55,769 bases of DNA from SIG565 sp045646145 (GTDB taxonomy: Bacteria > Bacillota > Clostridia > Oscillospirales > Acutalibacteraceae). The notes under the pieces are model-generated. The model was given only the letters and a program-made list of their open reading frames with translations. It ran no database searches and was not told the DNA's origin. Of this stretch, positions 31,678 through 39,931 are shown piece by piece. Location: NCBI GenBank assembly GCA_045646145.1, contig JAZRKE010000069.1, forward strand, positions 1-55,769. Direction: 5' to 3'. Each line of letters starts with the position of its first letter. Positions within the stretch are counted from its first letter, which is position 1. A program made the position numbers and the translations under genes.

Positions 31678-32457
31678 ATGGCAGGATTATTTGGCGGATT
31701 ATTTAATTATGATAAAGAGGGACCTGGTGTAGAAAAGGACGCCCCTCAAAAGAAAGGTTTTATAGTCTTCTTTGAAATTTTCTTTAAGAATTTCTGGAAG
31801 CTGGCAATTTGCTCAGTTTGGTTTATTGCGCTTTGTATTCCAATTGTAACGAGCGGACTTGCCTTTGCAGGTTTTACCAATGTTGCAAGAAATATGGCAC
31901 TTGACCGCCATTCCTTCGGAACGAGCGACTTTTTTGATACAATAAAAAAGAATTGGAAGCAGGCGCTTCCTACAGGAATAATTAATATAATTATTCTGCT
32001 GATACTTTTAGGTGATATTCTGTTTTTTTGGAACTCCACAGAAGGTGCTTTAATGCTCATTGGTCTTGCAGTGGTTGTAACGGTCTTGATACTCTTTATA
32101 ATGATGCAGTTCTATATGTGGACCATTATGATTACCTTTAAGCTAAAGCTAAAGCAGATTTATATCAACAGCTTTAAATTTGCTTTAATAGGCCTTAAGA
32201 GGAATGTTTTAATTATTTTTGTTATGTTGCTCTTTTTTGCCGCAGTTTTTGGTTTAATCGCTATAAACGTCAATATCATTACATTGGTTGCAACACTCTT
32301 AATGATTTTTGCGATTCCCGGATTAACATTCCTGCTGATAGAGTTTAATACTTTTGAAAAAATCAAGAAATTTATGATAATTCCTTACTATAAAGACCAT
32401 CCGGAAGAAGATTTAGAGCTTCGCAGAAGTATGGGAATTTTGGATGATAACAATTAG
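31678..32457 (+). CDS. YesL/DUF624 family membrane protein
   Basis: The 259-residue protein has the DUF624 (YesL) features: an N-terminal hydrophobic pair around SVWFIALCIPIVTSGLAFAG, then FTNVARNMALDRHSFGTSDFF (read in two parts), and four more membrane segments. YesL proteins often accompany carbohydrate-uptake systems, but their function is unknown and no ABC genes lie here. The ATG follows AGGTG, and the gene ends with a strong terminator. It pairs with the membrane protein at 30941. Confidence 0.85.
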   Translation: MAGLFGGLFNYDKEGPGVEKDAPQKKGFIVFFEIFFKNFWKLAICSVWFIALCIPIVTSGLAFAGFTNVARNMALDRHSFGTSDFFDTIKKNWKQALPTGIINIIILLILLGDILFFWNSTEGALMLIGLAVVVTVLILFIMMQFYMWTIMITFKLKLKQIYINSFKFALIGLKRNVLIIFVMLLFFAAVFGLIAINVNIITLVATLLMIFAIPGLTFLLIEFNTFEKIKKFMIIPYYKDHPEEDLELRRSMGILDDNN

Positions 32458-32487
32458 CTACGAGTCAATTCTATTTTGAGTTTACCC

Positions 32488-32519
32488 CCCACTCTACTGA
32501 GAGTAGAGTGGGATTTTTT
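32488..32519 (+). terminator. Terminator after the yesL-like gene
   Basis: CCCACTCTAC and GTAGAGTGGG form a perfect 10-bp stem with loop TGAGA, then ATTTTTT. Confidence 0.93.
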
Positions 32520-32568
32520 ATTCTCATTTCAAGAAATAAATTCATAGAGATATTATATTAACAGTAGA

Positions 32569-32597
32569 TTGAACTTAATTTTATTCGGTTTTATAAT
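32569..32597 (+). promoter_or_regulatory. Sigma-A promoter of the GT8/acyltransferase/CrtO-like operon
   Basis: TTGAAC (32569-32574) and a perfect TATAAT (32592-32597) are 17 nt apart; the first ATG is 30 nt past the -10. The three following genes have gaps of 1 nt or an overlap of 1 nt and share one terminator. Confidence 0.8.
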
Positions 32598-32627
32598 TTT
32601 ATTGTACAACGAAAAGGTGGGTAAATT

Positions 32628-33578
32628 ATGCAAACAAATATTGAAAAAACGATAATACCGATATTCCTATGTGTCGATGATGAATATGCACCGTTTGCGG
32701 CAGTAACGGTAAAATCTTTATTAGATAACGGCAGCGCTGATAAATTTTATAAAATTCATTTCTTAGTTAATGAATTGAAATATGAAAATCAGCAGAAAAT
32801 ATTAACGCTTAAATCAGATAATTCTTCTATTGACTTCATAAGCGTTAGTGAAATGCTGAAAAATAATGAGCACCTTTTTCACACACGTGATTATTATTCA
32901 ACCACTACCTATTACAGATTTTTTATTCCCGAGCTTTTCGGGGAATATGAAAAGGGAATTTACATTGACAGCGATGTTGTTGTTTTATCGGACATAGCAA
33001 AGCTTTATGAAACCGATATAGGAGATAATATTTTAGGTGCGGTTACCGATGAGGTAGTTACCGATATTCCTGTTTTCAGCGATTATTCCGAAAGATTTTT
33101 GGGCATACCAAAAGAAAAATATTTCAATGCAGGAATTCTTGTTATGAATTTAGAACGAATGCGCGAAATTAATTTCCAGAATCAACTTTTTTCTCTTATG
33201 AAAAAATATAAATTCACGGTAGCTCAGGACCAGGACTATCTCAATGTTCTTTGTTATAATAGTGTAAAATATGTAGAGAAGGCTTGGAATAAAACACCCT
33301 TTAAAAATTGTGATACCGATATTTTGCCGCATATCGTGCATTTTAAAATTAATCTGAAGCCTTGGCATTATAGGGACATTCCTTTTCAAGACTACTTTTG
33401 GGAAAATGCTCAGAAAACTCAGTATTACAAAACTCTTATTTTAATGAGACAGAATTATAGTTCACAGGAAATCTTAAGAGACCAGGCCCAATATAAAAGC
33501 CTCCAAGACTTAGCGCTTAGTGAAATTCAAAAATCAAACAAACCGTCTTACATAAGACCGATATTAAGTAGGGGATAG
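32628..33578 (+). CDS. Glycosyltransferase family 8 protein
   Basis: GT8 enzymes are retaining glycosyltransferases that use UDP-sugars. The 316-residue protein has the N-terminal nucleotide-binding IPIFLCVDDEYAPFAAVTV, the metal-binding DSD at 114-116 (YIDSDVVVL), FNAGILVMNL, QDQDYLN, and the C-terminal HFKINLKPWHY. No membrane segment is seen. It is first in a three-gene operon with an acyltransferase and a CrtO-like protein. The context suggests it sugars a lipid, though LPS-type or protein targets cannot be excluded. Confidence 0.9.
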   Translation: MQTNIEKTIIPIFLCVDDEYAPFAAVTVKSLLDNGSADKFYKIHFLVNELKYENQQKILTLKSDNSSIDFISVSEMLKNNEHLFHTRDYYSTTTYYRFFIPELFGEYEKGIYIDSDVVVLSDIAKLYETDIGDNILGAVTDEVVTDIPVFSDYSERFLGIPKEKYFNAGILVMNLERMREINFQNQLFSLMKKYKFTVAQDQDYLNVLCYNSVKYVEKAWNKTPFKNCDTDILPHIVHFKINLKPWHYRDIPFQDYFWENAQKTQYYKTLILMRQNYSSQEILRDQAQYKSLQDLALSEIQKSNKPSYIRPILSRG

Positions 33579-33579
33579 T

Positions 33580-34416
33580 ATGGAAAAAAGCAAGGAAAGA
33601 CTTTTAATAATTGAAAAAATTAAACAGTATGAGCGCGAGGGTAAATTCGATATTGATGTTGAGCCCGACCCACCTACAGTACCGCTCAAAGTCGGTGAGG
33701 TAGATTATTTAAATAAGAAATTATCTTCAAAAATTAAAACTTTGTTTGCGAACTTTGTAGCGAAAATTTATTTCGATAATCAAATTAGAAAAAAAGAGCT
33801 TGTAATTAAAAAGGTTAAGGGTATTGAAAATTATTTGAATATAAAGGATAAAGGCATAATTTTAACCTGTAACCATTTTAACGCAAATGATAACTATGCT
33901 ATAGACAGAACTCTTCAGCCATATTTAAAATTCCGCCGACTTTATAAAATTATCAGAGAGGGAAATTACACCACTTTTGGCGGATTTTACGGATTTCTCT
34001 TTAGAAACTGTAATACAATTCCGCTGTCGTCCAGTCTTGCTGTGTGGCGCGAAATGAGCGAGGCGGTTGATATTTTACTTTCTCGCGGAGAAAAGATTTT
34101 AGTATATCCCGAGCAGGCTATGTGGTGGAATTACAAAAAACCAAGGCCTTTAAAACCGGGTGCTTTTAACTTTGCTGTTAAAAGTAATGTGCCTGTGCTT
34201 CCAATTTTTATTACTATGGAGGATACCGAGAAAATAGGTGCCGATGGTTTTCCTATTCAAGCTTATACAATTCATTTTTCAGAGCCGATTTATCCTGATA
34301 GTAATAAAACACAAAAGGAAAATATGAAATTTTTAGCTGAAGAAAATTTCAGAGTATGGAAAAATATTTATGAAGATTTTTATTCGGTAAAGCTATCATA
34401 TTCGGAGGAAAAATAA
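33580..34416 (+). CDS. PlsC-like lysophospholipid acyltransferase
   Basis: This 278-residue protein has the LPLAT HX4D motif (H99 to D104, CNHFNAND), the second block ending NTIPLSSSLAVW, the Glu of the third block in VYPEQAMWW (E178), and PVLPIFI. It would transfer a fatty acyl group to a lysolipid, glycerol-phosphate or sugar hydroxyl. The N-terminal 70 residues are polar, unlike standard PlsC. The start follows GGGGATAG just after the GT8 stop, and its TAA shares one base with the next ATG. The coupling suggests a common lipid product. Confidence 0.85.
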   Translation: MEKSKERLLIIEKIKQYEREGKFDIDVEPDPPTVPLKVGEVDYLNKKLSSKIKTLFANFVAKIYFDNQIRKKELVIKKVKGIENYLNIKDKGIILTCNHFNANDNYAIDRTLQPYLKFRRLYKIIREGNYTTFGGFYGFLFRNCNTIPLSSSLAVWREMSEAVDILLSRGEKILVYPEQAMWWNYKKPRPLKPGAFNFAVKSNVPVLPIFITMEDTEKIGADGFPIQAYTIHFSEPIYPDSNKTQKENMKFLAEENFRVWKNIYEDFYSVKLSYSEEK

Positions 34417-34964
34417 TGAAGCTCTATTTAATAATAATCGGCATTGCTAATTTAATAATTGCCATAATTGATTCATCGATTTTTGACAGTTTTTTAGTGG
34501 CGCTTTTGTTTTCTTTGCTTTCAACAGTTTCGGTTATTGCGGTTGATGGCTTAACTGCATTTTTAATCCGACGTCTGCCCGAAAAATATTTTTCTGCCGA
34601 CAGTCAGTTTTTTAATGTAAGTCTGAATGAACGCAATTTTTATAAAAAAATTAAAATTAAAAAGTGGAAGGATAAAATTCCTGAGCTTGGCGGATTTACA
34701 GGACTTCACAAAAGCAAAGTTGAGAGCAAAAATGACAGCGTATATCTTGCAAAATTCCTGATGGAATCAAATTACGGTGTTATTATACATATAGTAAATG
34801 CCATAACAGGATTTGTAATTTTGCTTCTGCCGATATCAGTGTTGGTAACCCTGCCTGTAGCTTTAGTTAATGCGGTTTTAACCTTTTTACCCACATTAGT
34901 GCTAAGATACAATACTCCTACACTAAAATTCCTATATTTAAAAACAAAAAATAAAGCCGTCTGA
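34416..34964 (+). CDS. CrtO-like glycolipid acyltransferase family protein
   Basis: The 182-residue membrane protein has four hydrophobic segments (about 1-20, 27-50, 122-140, 143-165). It also has the central signature NERNFYKKIKIKKWKDKIPE, which I associate with the CrtO family (glycosyl-4,4'-diaponeurosporenoate acyltransferase of staphyloxanthin synthesis). No crtM, crtN, crtP or crtQ genes are nearby, so the product is unlikely to be a carotenoid. Together with GT8 and the PlsC-like enzyme, an acylated glycolipid is more plausible. Recognition is from motif memory only. Confidence 0.65.
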   Translation: MKLYLIIIGIANLIIAIIDSSIFDSFLVALLFSLLSTVSVIAVDGLTAFLIRRLPEKYFSADSQFFNVSLNERNFYKKIKIKKWKDKIPELGGFTGLHKSKVESKNDSVYLAKFLMESNYGVIIHIVNAITGFVILLLPISVLVTLPVALVNAVLTFLPTLVLRYNTPTLKFLYLKTKNKAV

Positions 34965-34980
34965 CAAGACGGCTTTTATA
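34953..34980 (+). terminator. Terminator of the glycolipid-type operon
   Basis: AAAGCCGTC and GACGGCTTT flank TGACAA; the left arm runs into the TGA of the last gene. Confidence 0.88.
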
Positions 34981-35005
34981 TATTATGGGGCTCTTATCGG
35001 TAATC

Positions 35006-35066
35006 TGTGGATAGGCCATGGCTATCGCCGATATTGCAGGATATCCTAAATGCGCCCCTGCAATAT
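35006..35066. repeat. Two hairpins between convergent crtO-like and degV genes
   Basis: GATAGGCC/GGCTATC (near 35010-35026) and the perfect 10-bp repeat ATATTGCAGG (35031-35040)/CCTGCAATAT (35057-35066) fill this short gap. No U-tract follows directly, so they are not obvious terminators. Their role is unknown. Confidence 0.5.
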
Positions 35067-35077
35067 TATATGAAAAG

Positions 35078-35941
35078 TTAGGCAATTGGTGATTTTCTCA
35101 CAAATAGAACGCCTAAGGTGTTTCTGCCGCAGTGAGAAGATATGGTGCAGCCAGCACGGGTTACAAATATTTCTTTAAATGGGAGAGCCTCTTTAACCAC
35201 CGCCACTACCGAGTCAATAATTTCTTGGTCGCAACCTGCGTGGGTTACGAAAACTCTGTCAAGGTCAATATCAGCGGTATTTATAAGGCGTTCTGCAGCA
35301 TACTCTTTAACAACATCGCTATATCTGCCTCGATATTTTTTATCAACACCCATTTTTCCGTTTTTAACGGTGATGCAGGGCTTGAGTTTTAAAAGATTTG
35401 CGCCGAAAGCTGCAACGGCTGAGCATCTGCCGCCCTTGTGCAGATATTCGAGGGAGTCAATTACAAAGGAAGCGTCAACCTTTGAAACTAAATCATTAAC
35501 TTTCTCGGAAATTTCCTTGGCATCCATTCCGTTTGCCGACATTTCGGCTGCGGCCACAACTAAAAGTCCGCCACCTGTAGACAGATTTTTAGTATCAATA
35601 ACATAAACATCCTCGAAGTCTGCCGCAGCAATGCAGCAGTTCTGATATGTAGAAGACATTTCTGAACTGATAGTAAAATGAACTACCGCGTAGCCTTGAC
35701 TTGTGTATCTCTCAAAAAAGTCTGCTGCAGCAGGAATATTAATTGCTGAGGTTTTGGGTAGTTCGCCGGTTTTTGCGTGGTAATCATAAATGAAATCTGC
35801 ATCTATATCCACACCGTCGGTATAGGTATTATCGCCCAAGGTAACGAGCAATGGGAGAATCCCCACATTGTATCTTTCAATTAATTCAGGATTTAAATCG
35901 GTTGTACTGTCTGATGTGATTATAACTTTTTTAACACTCAT
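35078..35941 (-). CDS. DegV family fatty-acid-binding protein
   Basis: DegV/FakB-like proteins bind a fatty acid and present it to the kinase FakA. The 287-residue protein begins KKVIITSDSTTDLNPELIERY and contains TSAINIPAAADFFERY, the fatty-acid pocket segment SSTYQNCCIAA, and the late HCGRNTLGVLFV. I chose ATG 35941 because GGAGG lies 7 nt upstream on the minus strand; earlier in-frame starts run into the prmA promoter region. Whether FakA is elsewhere in the genome cannot be seen. It is monocistronic here. Confidence 0.92.
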   Translation of the reverse strand: MSVKKVIITSDSTTDLNPELIERYNVGILPLLVTLGDNTYTDGVDIDADFIYDYHAKTGELPKTSAINIPAAADFFERYTSQGYAVVHFTISSEMSSTYQNCCIAAADFEDVYVIDTKNLSTGGGLLVVAAAEMSANGMDAKEISEKVNDLVSKVDASFVIDSLEYLHKGGRCSAVAAFGANLLKLKPCITVKNGKMGVDKKYRGRYSDVVKEYAAERLINTADIDLDRVFVTHAGCDQEIIDSVVAVVKEALPFKEIFVTRAGCTISSHCGRNTLGVLFVRKSPIA

Positions 35942-36011
35942 AGTTAAACCTCCATTAAAGTATGAATTTATTATATCACAAATTTCTGTTTTTAACAAGA
36001 TTTTATTTTAT

Positions 36012-36040
36012 TTGACAAAAACGCTATTATATAATAAAAT
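36012..36040 (+). promoter_or_regulatory. Sigma-A promoter for prmA-prfB
   Basis: A perfect TTGACA (36012-36017) and TAAAAT (36035-36040) are 17 nt apart; the prmA ATG is 34 nt beyond the -10. Confidence 0.8.
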
Positions 36041-36074
36041 AATCTTGTTTATAAGTTTTTTAAAAGGTGATTTT

Positions 36075-37004
36075 ATGGATTGGACCGAAATTTCTATTAC
36101 GGTTAAAAATAATGTTGCAACTATTGCTGCTGACATCTGCAATATGACCTTACGTTCCGGTATTTATATTGAGGATTATTCCGATTTAGAGCAGGGCGCA
36201 TTGGAAATTGCCCATATAGATTTGATCGATGAGGAATTACTAAAAAAAGACCGCACAGTATCGGTAATACATCTTTATTTTTCCAGTGAGGATAATATTG
36301 CTGAGGCTTTATCATATTTAGAGCCAACATTAGCTGCGGCAGGAATTAATTATAAGTTAGATAAATCCGCAATTAAAGAAACCGACTGGGCAGATAACTG
36401 GAAAAAATATTTTAAGGTTACCGAGATTGGCAAACGGTTGGTAATTTGTCCGAGTTGGGAAGAGTATGTTAACGAAGATAAGGCTGTTCTAAAAATTGAC
36501 CCGGGCGCCGCTTTCGGTACGGGTACACACGCTACAACCTCTCTTTGTCTTGAACTCTTAGAAAAATATACCGACTCCTCAAGTCATATTCTTGATATAG
36601 GCTCGGGTAGCGGAATACTCAGTATTGCCTCCTGTTTACTGGGCGCCGAGAAAGCGGTGGGTGTGGATATTGATCCAACATCAGTTAGGGTTGCAAAAGA
36701 GAACGCCGTAATTAATTCGGTTGATTCCAAAACCGAATTAATTGTTGGTGATTTGGCCGAAAAAATTGACGGACAGTTTGATATTGTCTGTGCAAACATT
36801 GTTGCCGATATCATAATTAAGCTAAACAGAGATATAAAGAAATATATGAAAAAGGATGCAGTTTATATTACTTCTGGGATTATTGATATTAGAGCAAATG
36901 AAGTGCGCGAGTCCTTTAATGAATCGGGACTAAAAATTATTGAAGAATTGAGGCGCGATAACTGGTACGCTTTCGCTTTAACTAAGGAGGGCTCTGATGC
37001 TTGA
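36075..37004 (+). CDS. prmA: Ribosomal protein L11 methyltransferase
   Basis: PrmA trimethylates ribosomal protein L11. The 309-residue protein has an N-terminal substrate-recognition domain (DWTEISITV...; WADNWKKYFKV near 100) and a Rossmann methyltransferase domain. The latter shows the PGAAFGTGTHATTSL segment, the SAM loop ILDIGSGSGILSIA, GVDIDPTSV and the NI-type IVCANIVADII. I chose ATG 36075 because AAAGGTGA precedes it. Its end overlaps the prfB start by 8 nt. Confidence 0.96.
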   Translation: MDWTEISITVKNNVATIAADICNMTLRSGIYIEDYSDLEQGALEIAHIDLIDEELLKKDRTVSVIHLYFSSEDNIAEALSYLEPTLAAAGINYKLDKSAIKETDWADNWKKYFKVTEIGKRLVICPSWEEYVNEDKAVLKIDPGAAFGTGTHATTSLCLELLEKYTDSSSHILDIGSGSGILSIASCLLGAEKAVGVDIDPTSVRVAKENAVINSVDSKTELIVGDLAEKIDGQFDIVCANIVADIIIKLNRDIKKYMKKDAVYITSGIIDIRANEVRESFNESGLKIIEELRRDNWYAFALTKEGSDA

Positions 37005-38112
37005 ATTTGAAGAACAAAAACTGAAACTTCAAGGCTATAAGTCCGATTTAAAGGAACTTCACGACGCTATAGGCTATGATAAATTATCTGCCGATATATC
37101 TGAACTTGAATCGAAATCAACTAAAGAAGGCTTTTGGGACGACCTTGAAAATTCACAAAAGGTGTTGCAACTAACGAGTCAGTATAAGGCAAAGATTAAG
37201 GCTTATGATGATTTGGCAGCATCTTATGAAGATGCATTAACACTCATAGAACTTGCTGACGAGGCTGAGGATATTTCCTTACTCGGAGAGGTTTTAGAAA
37301 TGGTAGCTGCATTCGAACACGGTCTTGAGGTTCAAAAACTTGAAACTCTGCTGAGTGGAGAATACGATGGCAATAATGCTATACTTACCTTCCACGCAGG
37401 TGCAGGTGGTACTGAAGCGCAGGACTGGAACGAAATGCTCGTCAGAATGTATACCCATTGGGCTGAACGCCATAACTTTAAGGTTAAAATGATAGATTTT
37501 CTTGACGGTGAAGAGGCAGGACTCAAAAGTGCAGTGCTGCTTATAGAGGGTACAAACGCCTATGGATATATGAAGAGCGAGTCGGGAGTTCACAGATTAG
37601 TCAGAATATCTCCGTTTGATTCTTCGGGCAGACGACATACCTCTTTCGCCTCAATTGAAGTAATGCCTGAAATTACTGAAGATACTGATGTTCAGATTCG
37701 TGATGAAGATTTAAAGGTTGATACCTACCGTTCAGGAGGAGCGGGCGGTCAGCATGTAAATAAAACCGAATCAGCTATACGTATTACACATATTCCAACA
37801 GGAATTGTTGTAGCCTGTCAAAATGAGAGAAGTCAGCATCAAAACCGTGAGGTTGCTATGAAGATGTTGAAATCAAAGCTCATTGAAATTAAAGAGCGTG
37901 AGCACCTTGATAAGATTGAGGATATTAAAGGCATTCAAAAGGAGATTGCATGGGGCTCACAAATCCGTTCATATGTGTTTATGCCGTACACCTTGGTTAA
38001 GGATCATAGAACAGGGTTCGAATCGGGTAATGTATCTGCCGTTATGAACGGCGACCTAGACGGTTTTATTAATGCGTATTTAAAATCTGTTTCATTAGGA
38101 CAGATTAATTAA
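36997..38112 (+). CDS. prfB: Peptide chain release factor 2
   Basis: RF2 ends translation at UGA and UAA. The 371-residue protein has the SPF anticodon-like tripeptide (205-207) that defines RF2 and the catalytic GGQ (250-252, SGGAGGQHVNKTESA). The frame is continuous from the ATG through the region where most bacteria have a programmed +1 frameshift at an in-frame UGA near codon 26, so the usual RF2 feedback is absent. It overlaps prmA by 8 nt and precedes a lipoprotein gene. Confidence 0.97.
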   Translation: MLEFEEQKLKLQGYKSDLKELHDAIGYDKLSADISELESKSTKEGFWDDLENSQKVLQLTSQYKAKIKAYDDLAASYEDALTLIELADEAEDISLLGEVLEMVAAFEHGLEVQKLETLLSGEYDGNNAILTFHAGAGGTEAQDWNEMLVRMYTHWAERHNFKVKMIDFLDGEEAGLKSAVLLIEGTNAYGYMKSESGVHRLVRISPFDSSGRRHTSFASIEVMPEITEDTDVQIRDEDLKVDTYRSGGAGGQHVNKTESAIRITHIPTGIVVACQNERSQHQNREVAMKMLKSKLIEIKEREHLDKIEDIKGIQKEIAWGSQIRSYVFMPYTLVKDHRTGFESGNVSAVMNGDLDGFINAYLKSVSLGQIN

Positions 38113-38136
38113 TAAAAAATTTTTAAGGAGTTTATT

Positions 38137-39150
38137 ATGAAAAGGATAGCTTGTTTATTTCTTGCAATTTGTGTAATTGCATTATCTCTTACGGGCTGTG
38201 GAGCTAAAAGAGAGATGTTCAATGTAAAAATGGAGGATTATGTTACACTTGCAGAATACAAATCTATAGTTGTTGACAGAACTTCTGAGGATTATCAGAA
38301 TTATTATAACGGATTTTTTGAATCCTATGTATCGGGCGCATCTGCTTATGATAAGTTAACCACCGGAACTGTTAAGGATGGCGATACTGTTAATATTGAC
38401 TATACCGGTAAAAAAGACGGCGTAGCTTTTGAAGGTGGTACTGCTACAGGTCAGAATTTGGTTATCGGTTCTAAATCCTTTATTGATGGTTTTGAATCGG
38501 GGCTTATCGGTAAAGAGGTTGGAACAACTGTTGATTTGAACCTTACATTTCCCAGTGATTATTCTCAGAAAGACCTTGCGGGTAAGGCTGTAGTTTTCAC
38601 AGTTAAAATCAATTATATTCAAACTCTGCCCGAAAAAAATGATGCAACCGCAATAAAACTTGGCTATGCAAATAAGGATGAGATGTTAGCCGACATTGAT
38701 AAAAACGCAATAAGAAATAGTATGGCTCAAGAACTTGTTTCAAACTCTTCAGTTAAAAAGTATTCCGATAAGGATAAGGAGAAATATGATACAGTTTATA
38801 ATGATTATATAGCATACTATCAGGATTATACCAATAATTACAATACTCAGAACGGTACCAATTTTACGCTGGATGAATTGTTGTATTACACCGTAGGCGG
38901 AACTTCTAGTGATATAAAATCCAGTATAACAAATCAGATGGAAACCGAAATGATTTTGTATGCTGTCTTGGATGCAGAGAATCTTTCTGTAAGCGAGGCC
39001 GATATTGACGAAGCTGTTAAATCAATGGTAACCTCAAGCATGACGGAAGCCCAGGTAAGAGAAAATTATGCTTTATGGACACTTGAGGCCATTGCGGTTG
39101 AAAGAATTGTTCTGGAACACCTATCAGAAAATGTTATTACAGTTAAATAA
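38137..39150 (+). CDS. Lipoprotein with FKBP-type peptidyl-prolyl isomerase domain
   Basis: The 337-residue protein has a lipoprotein signal peptide (KRIACLFLAICVIALSLTGC, lipid-modified Cys at 21). An FKBP-like domain (about 85-165) has DGDTVNIDYTGKKDGVAFEG, and GKAVVFTVKINYI follows. A helical C-terminal part resembles the trigger-factor arm. It should fold or chaperone proteins at the outer face of the membrane. ATG follows AAGGAG. The downstream PPTase starts within its last 20 nt, in another frame. Confidence 0.88.
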   Translation: MKRIACLFLAICVIALSLTGCGAKREMFNVKMEDYVTLAEYKSIVVDRTSEDYQNYYNGFFESYVSGASAYDKLTTGTVKDGDTVNIDYTGKKDGVAFEGGTATGQNLVIGSKSFIDGFESGLIGKEVGTTVDLNLTFPSDYSQKDLAGKAVVFTVKINYIQTLPEKNDATAIKLGYANKDEMLADIDKNAIRNSMAQELVSNSSVKKYSDKDKEKYDTVYNDYIAYYQDYTNNYNTQNGTNFTLDELLYYTVGGTSSDIKSSITNQMETEMILYAVLDAENLSVSEADIDEAVKSMVTSSMTEAQVRENYALWTLEAIAVERIVLEHLSENVITVK

Positions 39151-39730
39151 TTTGGATTTAGAGTTTCAGAAAGTATCTAACATTAATTCGCAGAACTATA
39201 AAGAACTGTTCCCAGAGAGTTTATTGGCAAGAATTGCTTTAAAAAATAATGAGGTATTAAAAGAACAGTCGGTAGCAGCTTATTTTCTCTTAAATTCTAT
39301 TTTAAATGGAGGATATGCCCTCTCGTTAAAAGGTCTCATTTTTACCGAAAACGGCAAACCGTATTTTCAAAATGGCCCCTTTATAAGTCTTTCACATTCT
39401 GGGGAATATGTTTGTGCGGCGGTCTCGGAATGTCCTGTCGGAGTAGATATTGAGCAAATTCGCGAGTTTAATTCAGATGTTCTTGACCGCTTTTTTACAA
39501 AGAGGGAAAAACGCTATATTTTAAAAAAAGATACAAAAGTACGTTTTTTCACCCTATGGACCTTAAAAGAAGCTATTTTAAAGCGGCAGGGAAGAACAAT
39601 CTCAGATATATCAAAAATCAGGTTAATAATTTTAGGAGACAAAGTTTATTTTAAGAACTTTAAATTACTTACAAAAATTCACAAAAACTATGTGATTTCG
39701 GTGTGTTTTAACGAAAAAACAGGCAAATAA
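39131..39730 (+). CDS. Sfp-type 4'-phosphopantetheinyl transferase
   Basis: These enzymes load phosphopantetheine from CoA onto carrier proteins. The 199-residue protein has the PPTase motifs ISLSHSGEYVCAA (about 85-97), GVDIEQIR with Mg-binding D106 and E108, and LWTLKEAILKRQG with E147. Sfp types usually serve polyketide or peptide synthetases, but in lineages lacking AcpS they can serve fatty-acid ACP. No synthetase is nearby. ATG 39131 overlaps the lipoprotein gene by 20 nt and has only a weak site, so the start is unsure and translation may be coupled. Confidence 0.85.
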   Translation: MLLQLNNLDLEFQKVSNINSQNYKELFPESLLARIALKNNEVLKEQSVAAYFLLNSILNGGYALSLKGLIFTENGKPYFQNGPFISLSHSGEYVCAAVSECPVGVDIEQIREFNSDVLDRFFTKREKRYILKKDTKVRFFTLWTLKEAILKRQGRTISDISKIRLIILGDKVYFKNFKLLTKIHKNYVISVCFNEKTGK

Positions 39731-39747
39731 TTGCCTGTTTTTTCTTT
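39720..39747 (+). terminator. Terminator after the PPTase gene
   Basis: CAGGCA and TGCCTG flank AATAAT over the stop codon and are followed by TTTTTTCTTTTTT. The stem is short but the U-tract is strong. Confidence 0.72.
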
Positions 39748-39762
39748 TTTTGAAAAAAGGGC

Positions 39763-39791
39763 TTGACTTATCCTTAAATTTGGAATATAAT
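39763..39791 (+). promoter_or_regulatory. Sigma-A promoter for rpoB-rpoC
   Basis: TTGACT (39763-39768) and a perfect TATAAT (39786-39791) are 17 nt apart. They drive a 5' leader of about 135 nt before rpoB. Confidence 0.87.
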
Positions 39792-39797
39792 ACTAAA

Positions 39798-39931
39798 ATA
39801 TCAATGATGGGGTAATATGCACCTATTTTATCTTTTTTATGAAAATAGGGATAAAAAATGTGCTTATTTTCCGTCTGATTGTATGTGCAAGGCGACCCCT
39901 TGCAGAAAATTAGAGGAGTGATTATTAACCG
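39798..39931 (+). promoter_or_regulatory. rpoB leader with hairpins and a possible leader peptide
   Basis: The leader has hairpins CCTATTTT/AAAATAGG (39822-39849) and GCAAGG/CCTTGC (39887-39903). It also contains an open frame 39817-39921 (ATG after GGGG, 34 codons, four Cys) whose TGA falls inside the GAGGAG ribosome binding site of rpoB. Coupled translation or attenuation is possible but unproven; the frame may be chance. Confidence 0.4.

Noticed and set aside
35142..35606. 154-codon plus-strand frame opposite degV
   Set aside because: It is a shadow of the degV reading frame, with no start signal and no family resemblance.
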